Below are positions 16,701 to 24,792 of a stretch of DNA of 42,767 nucleotides, piece by piece. A program made the translations under genes and the position numbers. Numbering within the stretch: the first letter of the stretch is position 1; each line of letters begins with the position of its first letter. The notes beneath the pieces were generated by a model. That model did no database searches. It saw nothing but the letters and a program-made list of their open reading frames with translations, and was not told where the DNA came from. Source of the DNA: Janthinobacterium sp. ROICE36 (GTDB lineage Bacteria; Pseudomonadota; Gammaproteobacteria; Burkholderiales; Burkholderiaceae_D); assembly GCF_002869965.1 (NCBI RefSeq), contig NZ_PEBS01000050.1, positions 1 through 42,767 on the forward strand, given 5' to 3'.

Positions 16701-17748
16701 TTTTGGCGGCAGCTGGTTTGATCAAGGGGGCGAGCAGGGCGGCATCGGTGCCGGCCGCTTGCGCCGTTTCATACGCATCGACGATGCGGGCGACAAGCGG
16801 ATGGCGCACCACGTCGCTGCTGTTAAATTGCGTAAAGCCTATGCCGCGCACGTCTTTCAGCACGTGTACGGCGTCGATGAGGCCACTCTTCTGGCTCTTT
16901 TGCAGGTCGACCTGGGTCACGTCGCCCGTCACCACGGCCTTGCTGCCAAAGCCGATGCGCGTCAAAAACATCTTCATCTGTTCGACGGTGGTGTTTTGCG
17001 CCTCGTCGAGGATGACAAACGCATGATTCAGGGTGCGTCCGCGCATGTAGGCCAGCGGAGCGACCTCGATCACCTGTTTTTCAAACAGTTTTTGCGTGCG
17101 GTCAAAGCCCAGCAAATCGTACAGCGCATCGTACAGGGGACGCAGGTAAGGGTCGACCTTTTGCGCCAGGTCGCCCGGCAGGAAGCCCAGGCGTTCGCCC
17201 GCTTCGACGGCGGGGCGCGTGAGGATGATGCGCTTGACGGCGTCGCGTTCGAGCGCGTCGACGGCGCAGGCGACGGCCAAATAGGTCTTGCCCGTGCCGG
17301 CCGGACCCACGCCGAAGCTGATATCGTGTTCGAGGATGTCGCGCAGGTAGGCGATCTGGTGCGGCGTGCGCCCGCGCAGGTCGCTGCGCCGGGTTTTCAG
17401 CACGGGACTGGCGATATCCGGTTCCACGAAGGTGCTGACGGGTGCGTTGGCGTGGTGTTCCGAGGCGGCGGACAGGCCCGCGCGTTGTTCCACCAGGGCC
17501 AGTTGCACTTCTTCCAGCGGCACGACCTTGTTGGCGATGGCGTAGAACTGTTCGAGGATTTCCACGGCCCGTTCGGCATTGCTGCCGCCGACGATGAATT
17601 TCTCGCCGCGGCGGAAGATCGTCACGTCGAGGGCGGCGGAAATCTGGCGCAGGTTTTCATCGAGCGGCCCGCACAAATGCGCCAGGCGCGTGTTGTCCAG
17701 CGGCTCGGGGATGAAGTAATGCGGCTGTATCGGGGCTTTGGTTTTCAA
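16684..17748 (-). CDS. phoH: PhoH family ATPase (YbeZ)
   Basis: A 354-residue cytoplasmic P-loop protein of the PhoH/YbeZ family, reported to work with YbeY in RNA metabolism. It has an N-terminal KH-like region, the Walker A motif GPAGTGKT (148-155), the conserved LTRPAVEAGERLGFLPGD, Walker B VILDEAQN, and the sensor segment VVTGDVTQVDL. The start ATG overlaps the miaB stop (ATGA, 17745-17748), and the end overlaps ybeY. This is the standard miaB-ybeZ-ybeY order. Confidence 0.95.
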   Translation of the reverse strand: MKTKAPIQPHYFIPEPLDNTRLAHLCGPLDENLRQISAALDVTIFRRGEKFIVGGSNAERAVEILEQFYAIANKVVPLEEVQLALVEQRAGLSAASEHHANAPVSTFVEPDIASPVLKTRRSDLRGRTPHQIAYLRDILEHDISFGVGPAGTGKTYLAVACAVDALERDAVKRIILTRPAVEAGERLGFLPGDLAQKVDPYLRPLYDALYDLLGFDRTQKLFEKQVIEVAPLAYMRGRTLNHAFVILDEAQNTTVEQMKMFLTRIGFGSKAVVTGDVTQVDLQKSQKSGLIDAVHVLKDVRGIGFTQFNSSDVVRHPLVARIVDAYETAQAAGTDAALLAPLIKPAAAKNVRKK

Positions 17749-19112
17749 CTGGCTCTTTTCAATGCGGGTGCGCTGGCGACGAGTTCGCCGCGCAGGGTGT
17801 AGGAATGGCTTTCGGTGATGCGCACGTCGACCAGCTGGCCGACCAGTTGCAGCGCGTCCAGGCCGGCGTCGAAATTGACCACGCGGTTGTTTTCGGTGCG
17901 GCCTTGAAGTTCACTATCGTCCGTGTCCTTCTTCGAGCGGCCTTCGACGAGGATGGTTTGCACCGTGCCCACCATGGCCAGGCTGTACTTGCGCGTGTTG
18001 GCGTCGATGGCTGCCTGCAACTGCTGCAAACGGGCCAGTTTGACTGCATGCGGCGTGTCGTCTTCCAGGCTGGCGGCCGGCGTGCCGGGGCGCTTGCTGA
18101 AGATGAAGCTGTAGCTGTTGTCGAAGCCCACGTCCGCGATCAGCTTCATCATGGCGTCGAAATCGGCCTGGGTCTCGCCGGGGAAGCCCACGATGAAGTC
18201 AGACGAAATGGCCATGTTCGGGCGCACGGCGCGGATGCGGCGGATGATGGACTTGTATTCGAGGCCCGTGTAGCCGCGCTTCATGGCGCCGAGGATCTTG
18301 TCGGAACCGTGCTGCGCCGGCAGGTACAAATGGTCGACCAGCTGCGGGATCTTGGCGTAGGCGTCGATCAGGCGCTGCGTAAATTCCTTCGGGTGGCTGG
18401 TGACGAAGCGCATGCGGGCGATGCCGGGAATGTCGGCCACGTATTCGAGCAGCAGGGCGAAGTCGGCAATCTCACCCCCTTCCATCGCGCCGCGGTAGGC
18501 ATTCACGTTCTGCCCCAGCAGGGTGATTTCCTTGACGCCCTGGGCGGCCAGCCCCGCCACTTCCGTCAGCACGTCCTCGAAGCGGCGCGACACTTCCTCG
18601 CCGCGCGTGTAGGGCACGACGCAGTAGCTGCAATATTTGCTGCAGCCTTCCATGATGGAGACAAACGCCGAGGCGCCGTCAACCTTGGCCGGCGGCATGT
18701 GGTCGAACTTTTCGATTTCCGGGAAGCTGATGTCGACCTGCGAGGCGCCGCTGGCGCGGCGCAGGGCTATCATTTGCGGCAGGCGGTGCAAGGTTTGCGG
18801 GCCGAAGACCATGTCGACGTACGGCGCGCGCTTGACGATGGCGTCGCCTTCCTGCGAGGCCACGCAGCCGCCCACGCCGATCAAGAGGTGCGGCTTGGCC
18901 AGTTTCAGCTCGCGCAGACGGCCCAGGTCGGAAAACACTTTTTCCTGTGCCTTTTCGCGCACGGAGCAGGTGTTGAGCAGGATCACATCGGCATCTTCCG
19001 GCGTGTCGGTACGCACCAGGCCGTCGGAAGCGCCCAGCACGTCGGCCATCTTGTCCGAGTCGTACTCGTTCATCTGGCAACCGAAGGTTTTAATGAATAC
19101 TTTTTTCTGCAT
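17745..19112 (-). CDS. miaB: tRNA-2-methylthio-N6-dimethylallyladenosine synthase
   Basis: A radical-SAM methylthiotransferase that converts i6A37 to ms2i6A37 in tRNAs. The 455-residue protein has the three N-terminal cluster cysteines (Cys12 in FGCQMNEYDS, Cys49, Cys83) and the radical-SAM triad Cys157-Cys161-Cys164 (GCSKYCSYCVVPYTRGEE), then a C-terminal TRAM domain. The start MQKKVFIKTFGCQMNEYDS is the family N-terminus. It is the first gene of the operon with phoH and ybeY. Upstream lies a gene-poor region of about 650 bases. Confidence 0.96.
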   Translation of the reverse strand: MQKKVFIKTFGCQMNEYDSDKMADVLGASDGLVRTDTPEDADVILLNTCSVREKAQEKVFSDLGRLRELKLAKPHLLIGVGGCVASQEGDAIVKRAPYVDMVFGPQTLHRLPQMIALRRASGASQVDISFPEIEKFDHMPPAKVDGASAFVSIMEGCSKYCSYCVVPYTRGEEVSRRFEDVLTEVAGLAAQGVKEITLLGQNVNAYRGAMEGGEIADFALLLEYVADIPGIARMRFVTSHPKEFTQRLIDAYAKIPQLVDHLYLPAQHGSDKILGAMKRGYTGLEYKSIIRRIRAVRPNMAISSDFIVGFPGETQADFDAMMKLIADVGFDNSYSFIFSKRPGTPAASLEDDTPHAVKLARLQQLQAAIDANTRKYSLAMVGTVQTILVEGRSKKDTDDSELQGRTENNRVVNFDAGLDALQLVGQLVDVRITESHSYTLRGELVASAPALKRAS

Positions 19113-19765
19113 GGCGTCGGGTGCTTATCGGTAAATGTGGCGGCAAAATAAATGGGGCAAATAAGTGTGGCGGCAAGGGGGGCTTGCGCCGTGCGCCGCT
19201 CAGGGCGGGGACGGTGGATGACCGGCCGGGCGCTGCTGGCTGCCCGGTGGCAGGCCCGCTGCAAGTTCAGGCCATAGTTTAGCGTAAATCGCCGGGACGG
19301 GCCATGTCGTGCTGATCTTGCCGACAAGATTGCGGCCTGAATACGGCGCACGGCATGACGATGCTGAAAAGCATTTATTGCCGTGCGACACCATTGATTT
19401 GTAACAAGTTGCTGCAAAGCCTTGTGTGCGCCCGCTGGCATCCTAATGTGTTGAAATAGCATCGTTTCCAGGCCAAACAGCAGCTTGATTGATATTTAAC
19501 AATCAGGAAGTTTGCGCGAGGCGCAGATGCGGCCTGTTTGGGCTAGTATATTGCCTTATATGCAATTCATTTTAGTGAGTTGCACGTGCTTTTACTCAGG
19601 CGGCAGATTGCATACGTTGGCTGGGCGTGGCTGTGCGAGTCCTGTGCAGGCAGTGCGAAAGGAGAGAGGGCTGAATCCGATGAAAAGACGTTTATTTGAA
19701 CACTCTAAGCCAGCCTTAAGTTCGTATCGGCATTATTTTCTACATTCACCAGACGAGGAAAAATC
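19113..19765. other. Large intergenic region upstream of miaB and the small DNA-binding protein
   Basis: No convincing gene longer than about 35 codons. It holds a strong interrupted hairpin (19347-19387, separate entry), a smaller inverted repeat TGATTG/CAATCA (19486-19491 and 19500-19505), and AT-rich stretches around 19540-19600 likely to hold the promoter for the gene at 19766. A possible 34-codon leader frame at 19680 is listed separately. Promoter boxes cannot be assigned with confidence. Confidence 0.5.
19347..19387. other. Long interrupted hairpin with a GAAA tetraloop
   Basis: CGCACGGCA (19347-19355) pairs perfectly with TGCCGTGCG (19379-19387). Inside an asymmetric internal loop, ATGCT pairs with AGCAT around a GAAA (GNRA) tetraloop. 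This makes 14 base pairs in a 41-base element. There is no following T-tract on either strand, so it is not a standard terminator. A GNRA loop forms only from the plus strand, which hints at a plus-strand RNA. It lies 234 bases upstream of miaB (opposite strand) and 378 bases upstream of the gene at 19766. Confidence 0.6.
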
Positions 19766-19784
19766 ATGGCACATCATGCATTAG
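19680..19784 (+). CDS. Possible short upstream ORF overlapping the DNA-binding protein gene
   Basis: A 34-codon frame (MKRRLFEHSKPALSSYRHYF, then 14 more residues) begins 10 bases after a purine-rich GGAGAGAGGG and ends 19 bases inside the next gene, in another frame. The overlap would permit translational coupling. The peptide is basic at the start and resembles nothing I know. It may simply be chance. Confidence 0.25.
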   Translation: MKRRLFEHSKPALSSYRHYFLHSPDEEKSWHIMH

Positions 19785-20092
19785 CATCGCAAGAGAGTTA
19801 CAACCCGAATCACCTGCTGGATATTCTGCTGAGCAAGATGCAGCTGAAAAACGACGCAGCTCTGTCGCGCTTACTTGAAGTGGCGCCACCCGTCATCAGC
19901 AAGATCCGCCACCACCGCTTGCCGGTCGGCGCCTCGCTGCTGATCCGCATGCACGAAGTGACGGGCATGAGCATCCGTGACCTGCGAGACTTGATGGGCG
20001 ACCGCCGCACCAAGTATCGTCTGTCCGACGCCCAAGGCCGTCCAAAAGCGGAAGACCGCGGCGATGCGCAAGAATCGAATTACGCGCACTGA
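19766..20092 (+). CDS. Small helix-turn-helix-like protein, uncharacterised
   Basis: A 108-residue protein. Residues 17-75 look like a lambda-repressor/XRE-type helical DNA-binding fold: HLLDILLSKMQLKNDAALSR, then LLEVAPPVISKIRHHRLPVG, where the second part reads as the recognition helix. A hydrophilic, charged tail follows (KAEDRGDAQESNYAH). The start is supported by GAGGAAAAATC before the ATG. I believe close relatives occur across Oxalobacteraceae as short regulators of unknown role. It is a single-gene unit behind a long leader, which could mean strong post-transcriptional control. Confidence 0.75.
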   Translation: MAHHALASQESYNPNHLLDILLSKMQLKNDAALSRLLEVAPPVISKIRHHRLPVGASLLIRMHEVTGMSIRDLRDLMGDRRTKYRLSDAQGRPKAEDRGDAQESNYAH

Positions 20093-20183
20093 TGTGCTTG
20101 CGCCCTGACTGTGCCGCTTGCGTAGCTGCTGGCGGCAACAGGCTGGCGTGGACCGGGCAGCATGGACACACCGCAGTCCCCAT

Positions 20184-20213
20184 AACGGCTTTCGCTTCGC
20201 GGCGAGAGCCGTT
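20184..20213. terminator. Hairpin between convergent genes
   Basis: AACGGCT (20184-20190) pairs with AGCCGTT (20207-20213), with CGC/GCG continuing the stem inside. It lies between the ends of the small DNA-binding protein gene and the HDOD gene. Neither strand has a good T-tract, so its activity as a terminator is uncertain. Confidence 0.45.
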
Positions 20214-20230
20214 GGCATTTGGTGCGGCGT

Positions 20231-21076
20231 TTAGCTCAGCAGTGCTGAAGTGATTTCGTCGTAGCGCAGCTCCGTTTCGCGGAACAGTTGCAGATACGTG
20301 TCTGCGCCCAGGCCCAGTGCATCCCAGGCCACCGGCGAGACGCGCGGCACCATGTCGTCGCCCGCCTGCGCCAGGTCGAGCGCGCAGACGATGGCATTGG
20401 CCACGTGGATCAGTCCTGCCAGGAAGCCGGCCCCCGGCGTTTCCGGCTGCAAATAGTTGGCCAGCGCCAGGCGCATGGTGTCGGAAAAATTCCAGTGCTC
20501 GGCCAATGCCACGCCTGCCTGCACGTGGTCCACGCCCAGCACCGCCTGCTCCGCTGCGAGCAGGCTGCAATCGTGCGCCGCCTGGTGCGCGATGACTTGC
20601 GCGTACTGCACTGGAAAGCTGCTGACCAGCACCAGGCGGCCTATGTTATGCAGCAAGCCGGCCGTGAAGGCGTAATCCTGGTTGAAACGGATCTGCCGCG
20701 CCAGGGCCTTGGCGCAGGCGGCCGTCGCCACCGAATGGCGCCAGAAGGCCTTGTCGTCGAAGCCGGGGCAGCGTCCTTCCGGGAAGCAGCCCGTGATGGC
20801 GGCCGAGGTGATCAGACTGCGCGTGGTCTGGAAGCCCAGATAGGTAATCGCCTGCTGGATGGTGGTGGCCTTCACTTGCAGGCCATATTGGGAAGAGTTG
20901 GCCAGGCGCAGGGTTTTTGCCGTCAGCGCCTGGTCGTATGACACTTTTTTCGCCAGCACGGAAATATCCACGTCGTCCTGGTCGATGCTGTTCAACAGTT
21001 CCATCACGACGGCGGGCAGCGAGGGCAGGTCATCGAGGTGGGCGACGATATCGTCGAGCGTCAGCTGGGTGCTCAT
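20231..21076 (-). CDS. HDOD domain-containing protein
   Basis: A 281-residue soluble protein made almost entirely of an HDOD domain, a degenerate relative of HD phosphohydrolases that usually lacks nuclease activity and serves signalling. Typical segments are LPSLPAVVMELLNSIDQDDV, LANSSQYGL, QAITYLGFQTTRSLI and FTAGLLHNIGRLVL, where HNIG stands where a true HD enzyme has an HD pair. Its start overlaps the stop of the preceding gene by four bases (21073-21076), so the two are coupled. Confidence 0.88.
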   Translation of the reverse strand: MSTQLTLDDIVAHLDDLPSLPAVVMELLNSIDQDDVDISVLAKKVSYDQALTAKTLRLANSSQYGLQVKATTIQQAITYLGFQTTRSLITSAAITGCFPEGRCPGFDDKAFWRHSVATAACAKALARQIRFNQDYAFTAGLLHNIGRLVLVSSFPVQYAQVIAHQAAHDCSLLAAEQAVLGVDHVQAGVALAEHWNFSDTMRLALANYLQPETPGAGFLAGLIHVANAIVCALDLAQAGDDMVPRVSPVAWDALGLGADTYLQLFRETELRYDEITSALLS

Positions 21077-21411
21077 GCCGCGCCTCCCGTACCCAGGCGG
21101 TAAGCCGTGACATAGTTGCGCAGCAAGGTGGTGGCCACGTCTTCGGGATCGTCCGGATCATGTTTGCGGAACAGGTAGGCCAGCCGTTCGCTATCGGCCG
21201 CTTGTTGCGCGGCCACTTCCTCGGGCGGCGGCGGCGGCGCCTGGATCGGCAGCATGTCGATGCCGTGGCGCGGCATCAGGGACAGCATGTTTGCCGTCAG
21301 TACCGCGCCTTGCGGCAACAGCACTTGTCCATGCGCGTCGAGCAAGACATCCGACAAGACCATGCCAGGATGCACTTGTTCAAGGGGGAGATGTTGATGC
21401 GTGACCGTCAT
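21073..21411 (-). CDS. Hypothetical protein resembling the N-terminal region of HD-GYP proteins
   Basis: A 112-residue protein. Residues 8-55 (LPLEQVHPGMVLSDVLLDAH, then GQVLLPQGAVLTANML) resemble the DUF3391-like lead-in of HD-GYP/HDOD signalling proteins, followed by a Pro-rich linker (PPPPPEE) and a helical tail. It has no catalytic motif. Its ATGA overlap with the HDOD gene suggests that the pair represents a signalling protein split into two chains, or two partners. The promoter must lie in the 206 bases shared with the divergent kinase gene. Confidence 0.7.
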   Translation of the reverse strand: MTVTHQHLPLEQVHPGMVLSDVLLDAHGQVLLPQGAVLTANMLSLMPRHGIDMLPIQAPPPPPEEVAAQQAADSERLAYLFRKHDPDDPEDVATTLLRNYVTAYRLGTGGAA

Positions 21412-21617
21412 GACGACTCCTTAGAGGGTTGCGCGATATTACCATTGCCATGACGCAATGTCTCAAGCTGTATCAATACCTTTGTGGAAAACGCCATTGC
21501 TGTAAATCTTGCCAATAAGCATGTCATACCGTACATTTGCTTCAGGCTGTTGTCCGCCGACGTATCTGCGCCCGCGCCGCGGGCCGGCGACTGGCCTGGC
21601 CCGGGGAGTGTTGAGCG

Positions 21618-23183
21618 ATGGTGAGTATCCAAGTCCGGCTGACCTTGCTTTTTGTCGTGATCGTCACGTTGGTGCTGGGCATTTCCGGCAGCTATACCCA
21701 ATATACCCTGAGCCAGGAACTCGAATCGGGCAGCGCGCGCCTGCGCAGCGGCGTGCTCACGCGCTTGCAGACCAGCTTGCCTTCTGCCCTGTGGGACCTC
21801 GATAAGTCCAAGGTCGACAGCATCGTCGCGGCCGAAATGTTGCCGCCGGAACTGGTCGGCATCCGCGTCTACGACGCTTCCGTGGGCCTGTTCGCGGGCG
21901 AAGTGCGCGAGGCGGCCGGCACCCTGGTGCCTTTGACCTCCGATGTGGCCATGGGCGGCACGCCCGTCGAGGCGCCACTGGTGTTCCGCGACGCCGTGGC
22001 GGCCACCACGGGTGGCAAGCCGGTGATCGTCGGCAAGGTCATCGTCAATTTCAGCCGCGCGCAGATCGATGCGGCCCTGCGCAGCGAAGTGCGGCGCAAG
22101 GTGCTGGAAGTGTTGCTGCTTGACATCATCCTGGTGGGGGCCCTGGCGCTGAGCCTGCGCATCGTCTTCGGGCCCTTGAAACAGTTGCGCGACGGCTTGA
22201 TCGACCTGGCCACGCGCGGCAGCGAAGAGGTCGAGGAACTGCCGGAAAACCGGCGCGACGAACTGGGCGACGTGATCCGCGGCTTCAATGCCGTGCAGCG
22301 CAAGCTCAAGTCCATCATCGAGGGCAGCCGCGAGGCGGAAGACATGGCGCGCCGTTCGCAGCAGGAGACGGCGCAGGCCATGGACGAGCTGCGCCGCGCG
22401 CAGGAATCGTTGCTGCAGTCGGAACGCCTGGCCTCGCTGGGCAGCCTGGTGGCTGGCGTGGCGCATGAAATCAATACCCCGGTCGGCATCGCGCTGACCA
22501 GCGCCTCGGTGCTGAAGGAAGCCACCGATCACATCAGCGCAGCGGTGGCTGGCGGCAGCGTGAAGAAAACCGATATCCTGCGCTACCTGGAAACGGCCGG
22601 CGAAAGTGCGCGGCTGATCATGAACAATGCCTACCGCGCCGCGCATCTGATCCACAGCTTCAAGCAGATCGCCGTCGACCAGGTCAGCGAGGCGCGCCGT
22701 TTGTTCGAATTGCGCGACTATATCGGGGAAGTGATCTCGAGCCTGCAGCCGACCCTGAAAAAGACGCGCATCAGCATCGATATCGATTGCCCGCCTGACA
22801 TCATGCTCGACAGCTATCCGGGCGCGCTGGCGCAGGTGCTGACCAACCTGGTCTTGAACTGTGTCGAGCACGCCTTCGATGCGGACACGGCTGGCAACAT
22901 CCATATCGGTGTGCGCCGCGACGGCGAGTGGATCGCCATGCAGGTGCGCGACAATGGCCGCGGCATCGCGCCCGACATGCTCGACCGCGTGTTTGACCCG
23001 TTTGTCACCACGCGGCGCGGACAGGGCGGCACGGGCCTGGGCTTGAATATCGTGTTCAACTTGATTGCCAAACAGTTTGGCGGCACCATCACGGTCAGCA
23101 GCACGCTGGGGCAGGGCGCGACATTCCTGCTGCGCCTGCCCACGGTGACGCCGTTACCTGAAAGCACCAGCAGCCAGGCATAG
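21618..23183 (+). CDS. Membrane sensor histidine kinase, orphan
   Basis: A 521-residue kinase. It has a membrane segment at 7-25, a periplasmic sensing region to about 163, a second membrane segment at 164-181, and a HAMP linker (182-235). A coiled-coil leads to the phosphoacceptor His283 (SLVAGVAHEINTPVG). The HATPase has the N box (NLVLNCVEH, Asn410 and Asn414), G1 DNGRGIAP, F box FDPF and G2 GTGLGLN. No response regulator is adjacent, so its partner is elsewhere. HEINTP is the variant typical of HisKA kinases related to DctB/NtrB. It is divergent from the HDOD pair. Confidence 0.92.
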   Translation: MVSIQVRLTLLFVVIVTLVLGISGSYTQYTLSQELESGSARLRSGVLTRLQTSLPSALWDLDKSKVDSIVAAEMLPPELVGIRVYDASVGLFAGEVREAAGTLVPLTSDVAMGGTPVEAPLVFRDAVAATTGGKPVIVGKVIVNFSRAQIDAALRSEVRRKVLEVLLLDIILVGALALSLRIVFGPLKQLRDGLIDLATRGSEEVEELPENRRDELGDVIRGFNAVQRKLKSIIEGSREAEDMARRSQQETAQAMDELRRAQESLLQSERLASLGSLVAGVAHEINTPVGIALTSASVLKEATDHISAAVAGGSVKKTDILRYLETAGESARLIMNNAYRAAHLIHSFKQIAVDQVSEARRLFELRDYIGEVISSLQPTLKKTRISIDIDCPPDIMLDSYPGALAQVLTNLVLNCVEHAFDADTAGNIHIGVRRDGEWIAMQVRDNGRGIAPDMLDRVFDPFVTTRRGQGGTGLGLNIVFNLIAKQFGGTITVSSTLGQGATFLLRLPTVTPLPESTSSQA

Positions 23184-23198
23184 GCAAGGAGAAGAGAC

Positions 23199-23786
23199 AT
23201 GGCACAGCTAGAAAATAGTCAGCATGTGGCGCTTTTGCGCGGGATCAATGTGGGCCGCGCCAAGCGCGTGGCCATGGCCGACCTGCGCAAGTTGTTGGGC
23301 GACCTGGGTTTTGCGCAGGTGCGCACCGTACTCAACAGCGGTAACGTCGTGTATGACGGGGGCACCGTGGCACCGGCCGAGGCCGCTGTCCGCATCGAAG
23401 AAGCGCTGGTACTGAAACTGGGCGTGGCGGCCAGGGTGACGGTGCTGTCGGCCAGCCAGTTTGCCGAACTGATCGAACAAAACAGCCTGGTGCCGACGGC
23501 CGATGCAGCTCGTCTGCTGACCTTGGTGTTGAACAAGCCGGCCGACGTGCAGCGCCTGGCGCCGTTATTGCAGCGGCCGTGGCAGCCGGAAGCGCTGGCG
23601 CTGGGGCGATGGGCCGCGTATGCCTGGTGTCACGATGGCGTGCTGGCCAGCAAGGTGGTGGCGGCACTCGGCGTACTGCTGGGCGATGGCGTCACCTCGC
23701 GCAACTGGGCCACCATGCAAAAATTACATGCGCTGCTGAACGGGCCCGATGCGGCAGCCACATCCTCATTTTCCAAGGAGCACTGA
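23199..23786 (+). CDS. DUF1697 domain-containing protein
   Basis: A 195-residue protein that matches DUF1697: HVALLRGINVGRAKRVAMAD, then LRKLLGDLGF and VRTVLNSGNVVY. It is cytoplasmic, with no known enzymatic activity. It begins 15 bases after the kinase stop, with AAGGAGAAGAG as ribosome binding site, so it may be cotranscribed with the kinase. Its TGA overlaps the ATG of the DUF3224 remnant that follows. Confidence 0.88.
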   Translation: MAQLENSQHVALLRGINVGRAKRVAMADLRKLLGDLGFAQVRTVLNSGNVVYDGGTVAPAEAAVRIEEALVLKLGVAARVTVLSASQFAELIEQNSLVPTADAARLLTLVLNKPADVQRLAPLLQRPWQPEALALGRWAAYAWCHDGVLASKVVAALGVLLGDGVTSRNWATMQKLHALLNGPDAAATSSFSKEH

Positions 23787-23965
23787 TGCCTGCCATTGCA
23801 GGCGCATTCGACGTCACCATCGCCCCGGAAACCTTGTCGGACACGGCCGCGCAGTCGGGGCTGGGACGCTTGTCGCTAGCCAAGCGCTACCACGGCGCCC
23901 TCGACGCCAGCGCACAAGGCGAGATGCTCAGCGTGCGCCCTGAAGTCAGGCATCCCTGTGGGTAA
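23786..23965 (+). pseudogene. Truncated DUF3224 gene remnant
   Basis: The first 50 codons encode a good DUF3224 N-terminus (GAFDVTIAPETLSD, then LGRLSLAKRYHGALDASAQG and EMLSV). The frame then turns into nine unrelated residues and stops, and the rest of the usual 120-140 residue domain (the VAIERVxGTLxGRxGSF part) is absent in every frame before the terminator at 23987. The simplest reading is an internal deletion of the 3' two-thirds. A good ribosome binding site (AAGGAG, 23775-23780) and TGATG coupling with the DUF1697 gene remain. Confidence 0.75.
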
Positions 23966-23986
23966 TTAGTGACAAGGGAAGAGGCC

Positions 23987-24017
23987 AAAAAAATTCCGCG
24001 CAAGACGGAATTTTTTT
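23987..24017. terminator. Bidirectional rho-independent terminator
   Basis: AAAAAAATTCCG (23987-23998) pairs with CGGAATTTTTTT (24006-24017) around a 7-base loop. With A-runs on the left and T-runs on the right it can stop both the kinase/DUF1697 transcript and the convergent PEP-CTERM transcript. Confidence 0.9.
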
Positions 24018-24047
24018 ATGGCAGCGGTATGGGCCGCCGGAGTGGGG

Positions 24048-24461
24048 TCAGCTATCGAATTTTTCCTGTTTTTCACCATGCATGCTAAAGGCCAGCAAAC
24101 CCAGTCCCACCAGTAACATCGAGACCATGCTCGCTTCAGGCACGGGAGGCGGCACGTTCGTTTGCTGCACGGCGTGGGCCGTGGCGGCTGCGGGCAGTGC
24201 GCCGTTGCGTGCACCGGCGCTGCGCCAGCGCGGGGCGGCATTCAGCGTCGGGGCCTGCGTCAGCAGGCGCGCATACGACAAGTCCCGTGTTTCCCCGCCA
24301 AGATTGTTGCTGATGTTGTTGAAATCGAGACTCTCCTCGCTCACGACCTGATCGCGTGCAGCGTGCGGGTTGCCCGGCATGCCAGCGCCCGTTGCCGCCG
24401 CATTGCCTGCAGTGGCCGACAGCGCCAGCATGGCTACGCATAGCGGCTGAAATATCTTCAT
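24048..24461 (-). CDS. Small PEP-CTERM sorting-domain protein
   Basis: A 137-residue exported protein. A signal peptide (MKIFQPLCVAMLALSATAGN, then AAA) is followed by a low-complexity middle. The C-terminus holds the tripartite PEP-CTERM signal: VPEAS, a hydrophobic span (VSMLLVGLGLLAF) and a basic end (HGEKQEK). Such proteins are processed by exosortase (EpsH/XrtA family) and often belong to exopolysaccharide or biofilm systems. The motif is PEAS rather than the common PEPS. No exosortase gene is in the window. It stands alone and is convergent with the kinase unit. Confidence 0.85.
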   Translation of the reverse strand: MKIFQPLCVAMLALSATAGNAAATGAGMPGNPHAARDQVVSEESLDFNNISNNLGGETRDLSYARLLTQAPTLNAAPRWRSAGARNGALPAAATAHAVQQTNVPPPVPEASMVSMLLVGLGLLAFSMHGEKQEKFDS

Positions 24462-24792
24462 CTTTGACTCCCTGGTTCACCGCGCGGTGCTGCCGAAACC
24501 GGCCTGCGCCTGGACGGACAATGCGCCTGTACGGAGGCGTATCACGATTTTTCTGATGAGGTGCTATTACAGCACAAATCGTGTCAATTTTGCTACATAT
24601 ATTTGCATTAAATTACGAATATTTATCATTTTGATAGCGCGAACACTATCGCTGCCGCACACTTGGGATGAGCACGCTATCGCTGAAAAACACTGTTGTT
24701 TTTTTGTGCGAATCACCAGCAGGAAAACAATATATTGATTAGTATATTGTTTATCGCACGATGTACAACATGACCGCCTGTGGGAGGGCAAG
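24462..24792. other. Divergent intergenic region, AT-rich
   Basis: No gene seen. It separates the PEP-CTERM gene from the ArsR-type regulator. It contains the palindrome at 24725-24752 (separate entry). Around 24632-24690 the sequence CTATCGCTG occurs twice as a direct repeat, and GATAG/CTATC forms a short inverted repeat; their role is unknown. The composition drops sharply in GC compared with the surrounding genes. Confidence 0.5.
24725..24752. promoter_or_regulatory. Perfect 10-base inverted repeat, likely operator of the ArsR/BigR-type regulator
   Basis: AAACAATATA (24725-24734), an 8-base spacer, and TATATTGTTT (24743-24752). It ends 40 bases before the regulator start codon, where an autorepressor would overlap the promoter. 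AT-rich palindromes with an 8-base spacer are consistent with known BigR/SqrR sites. Confidence 0.75.

Noticed and set aside
24462..24600. Sigma-54 promoter upstream of the PEP-CTERM gene
   Set aside because: No TGGCAC-N5-TTGC pattern found on the minus strand.
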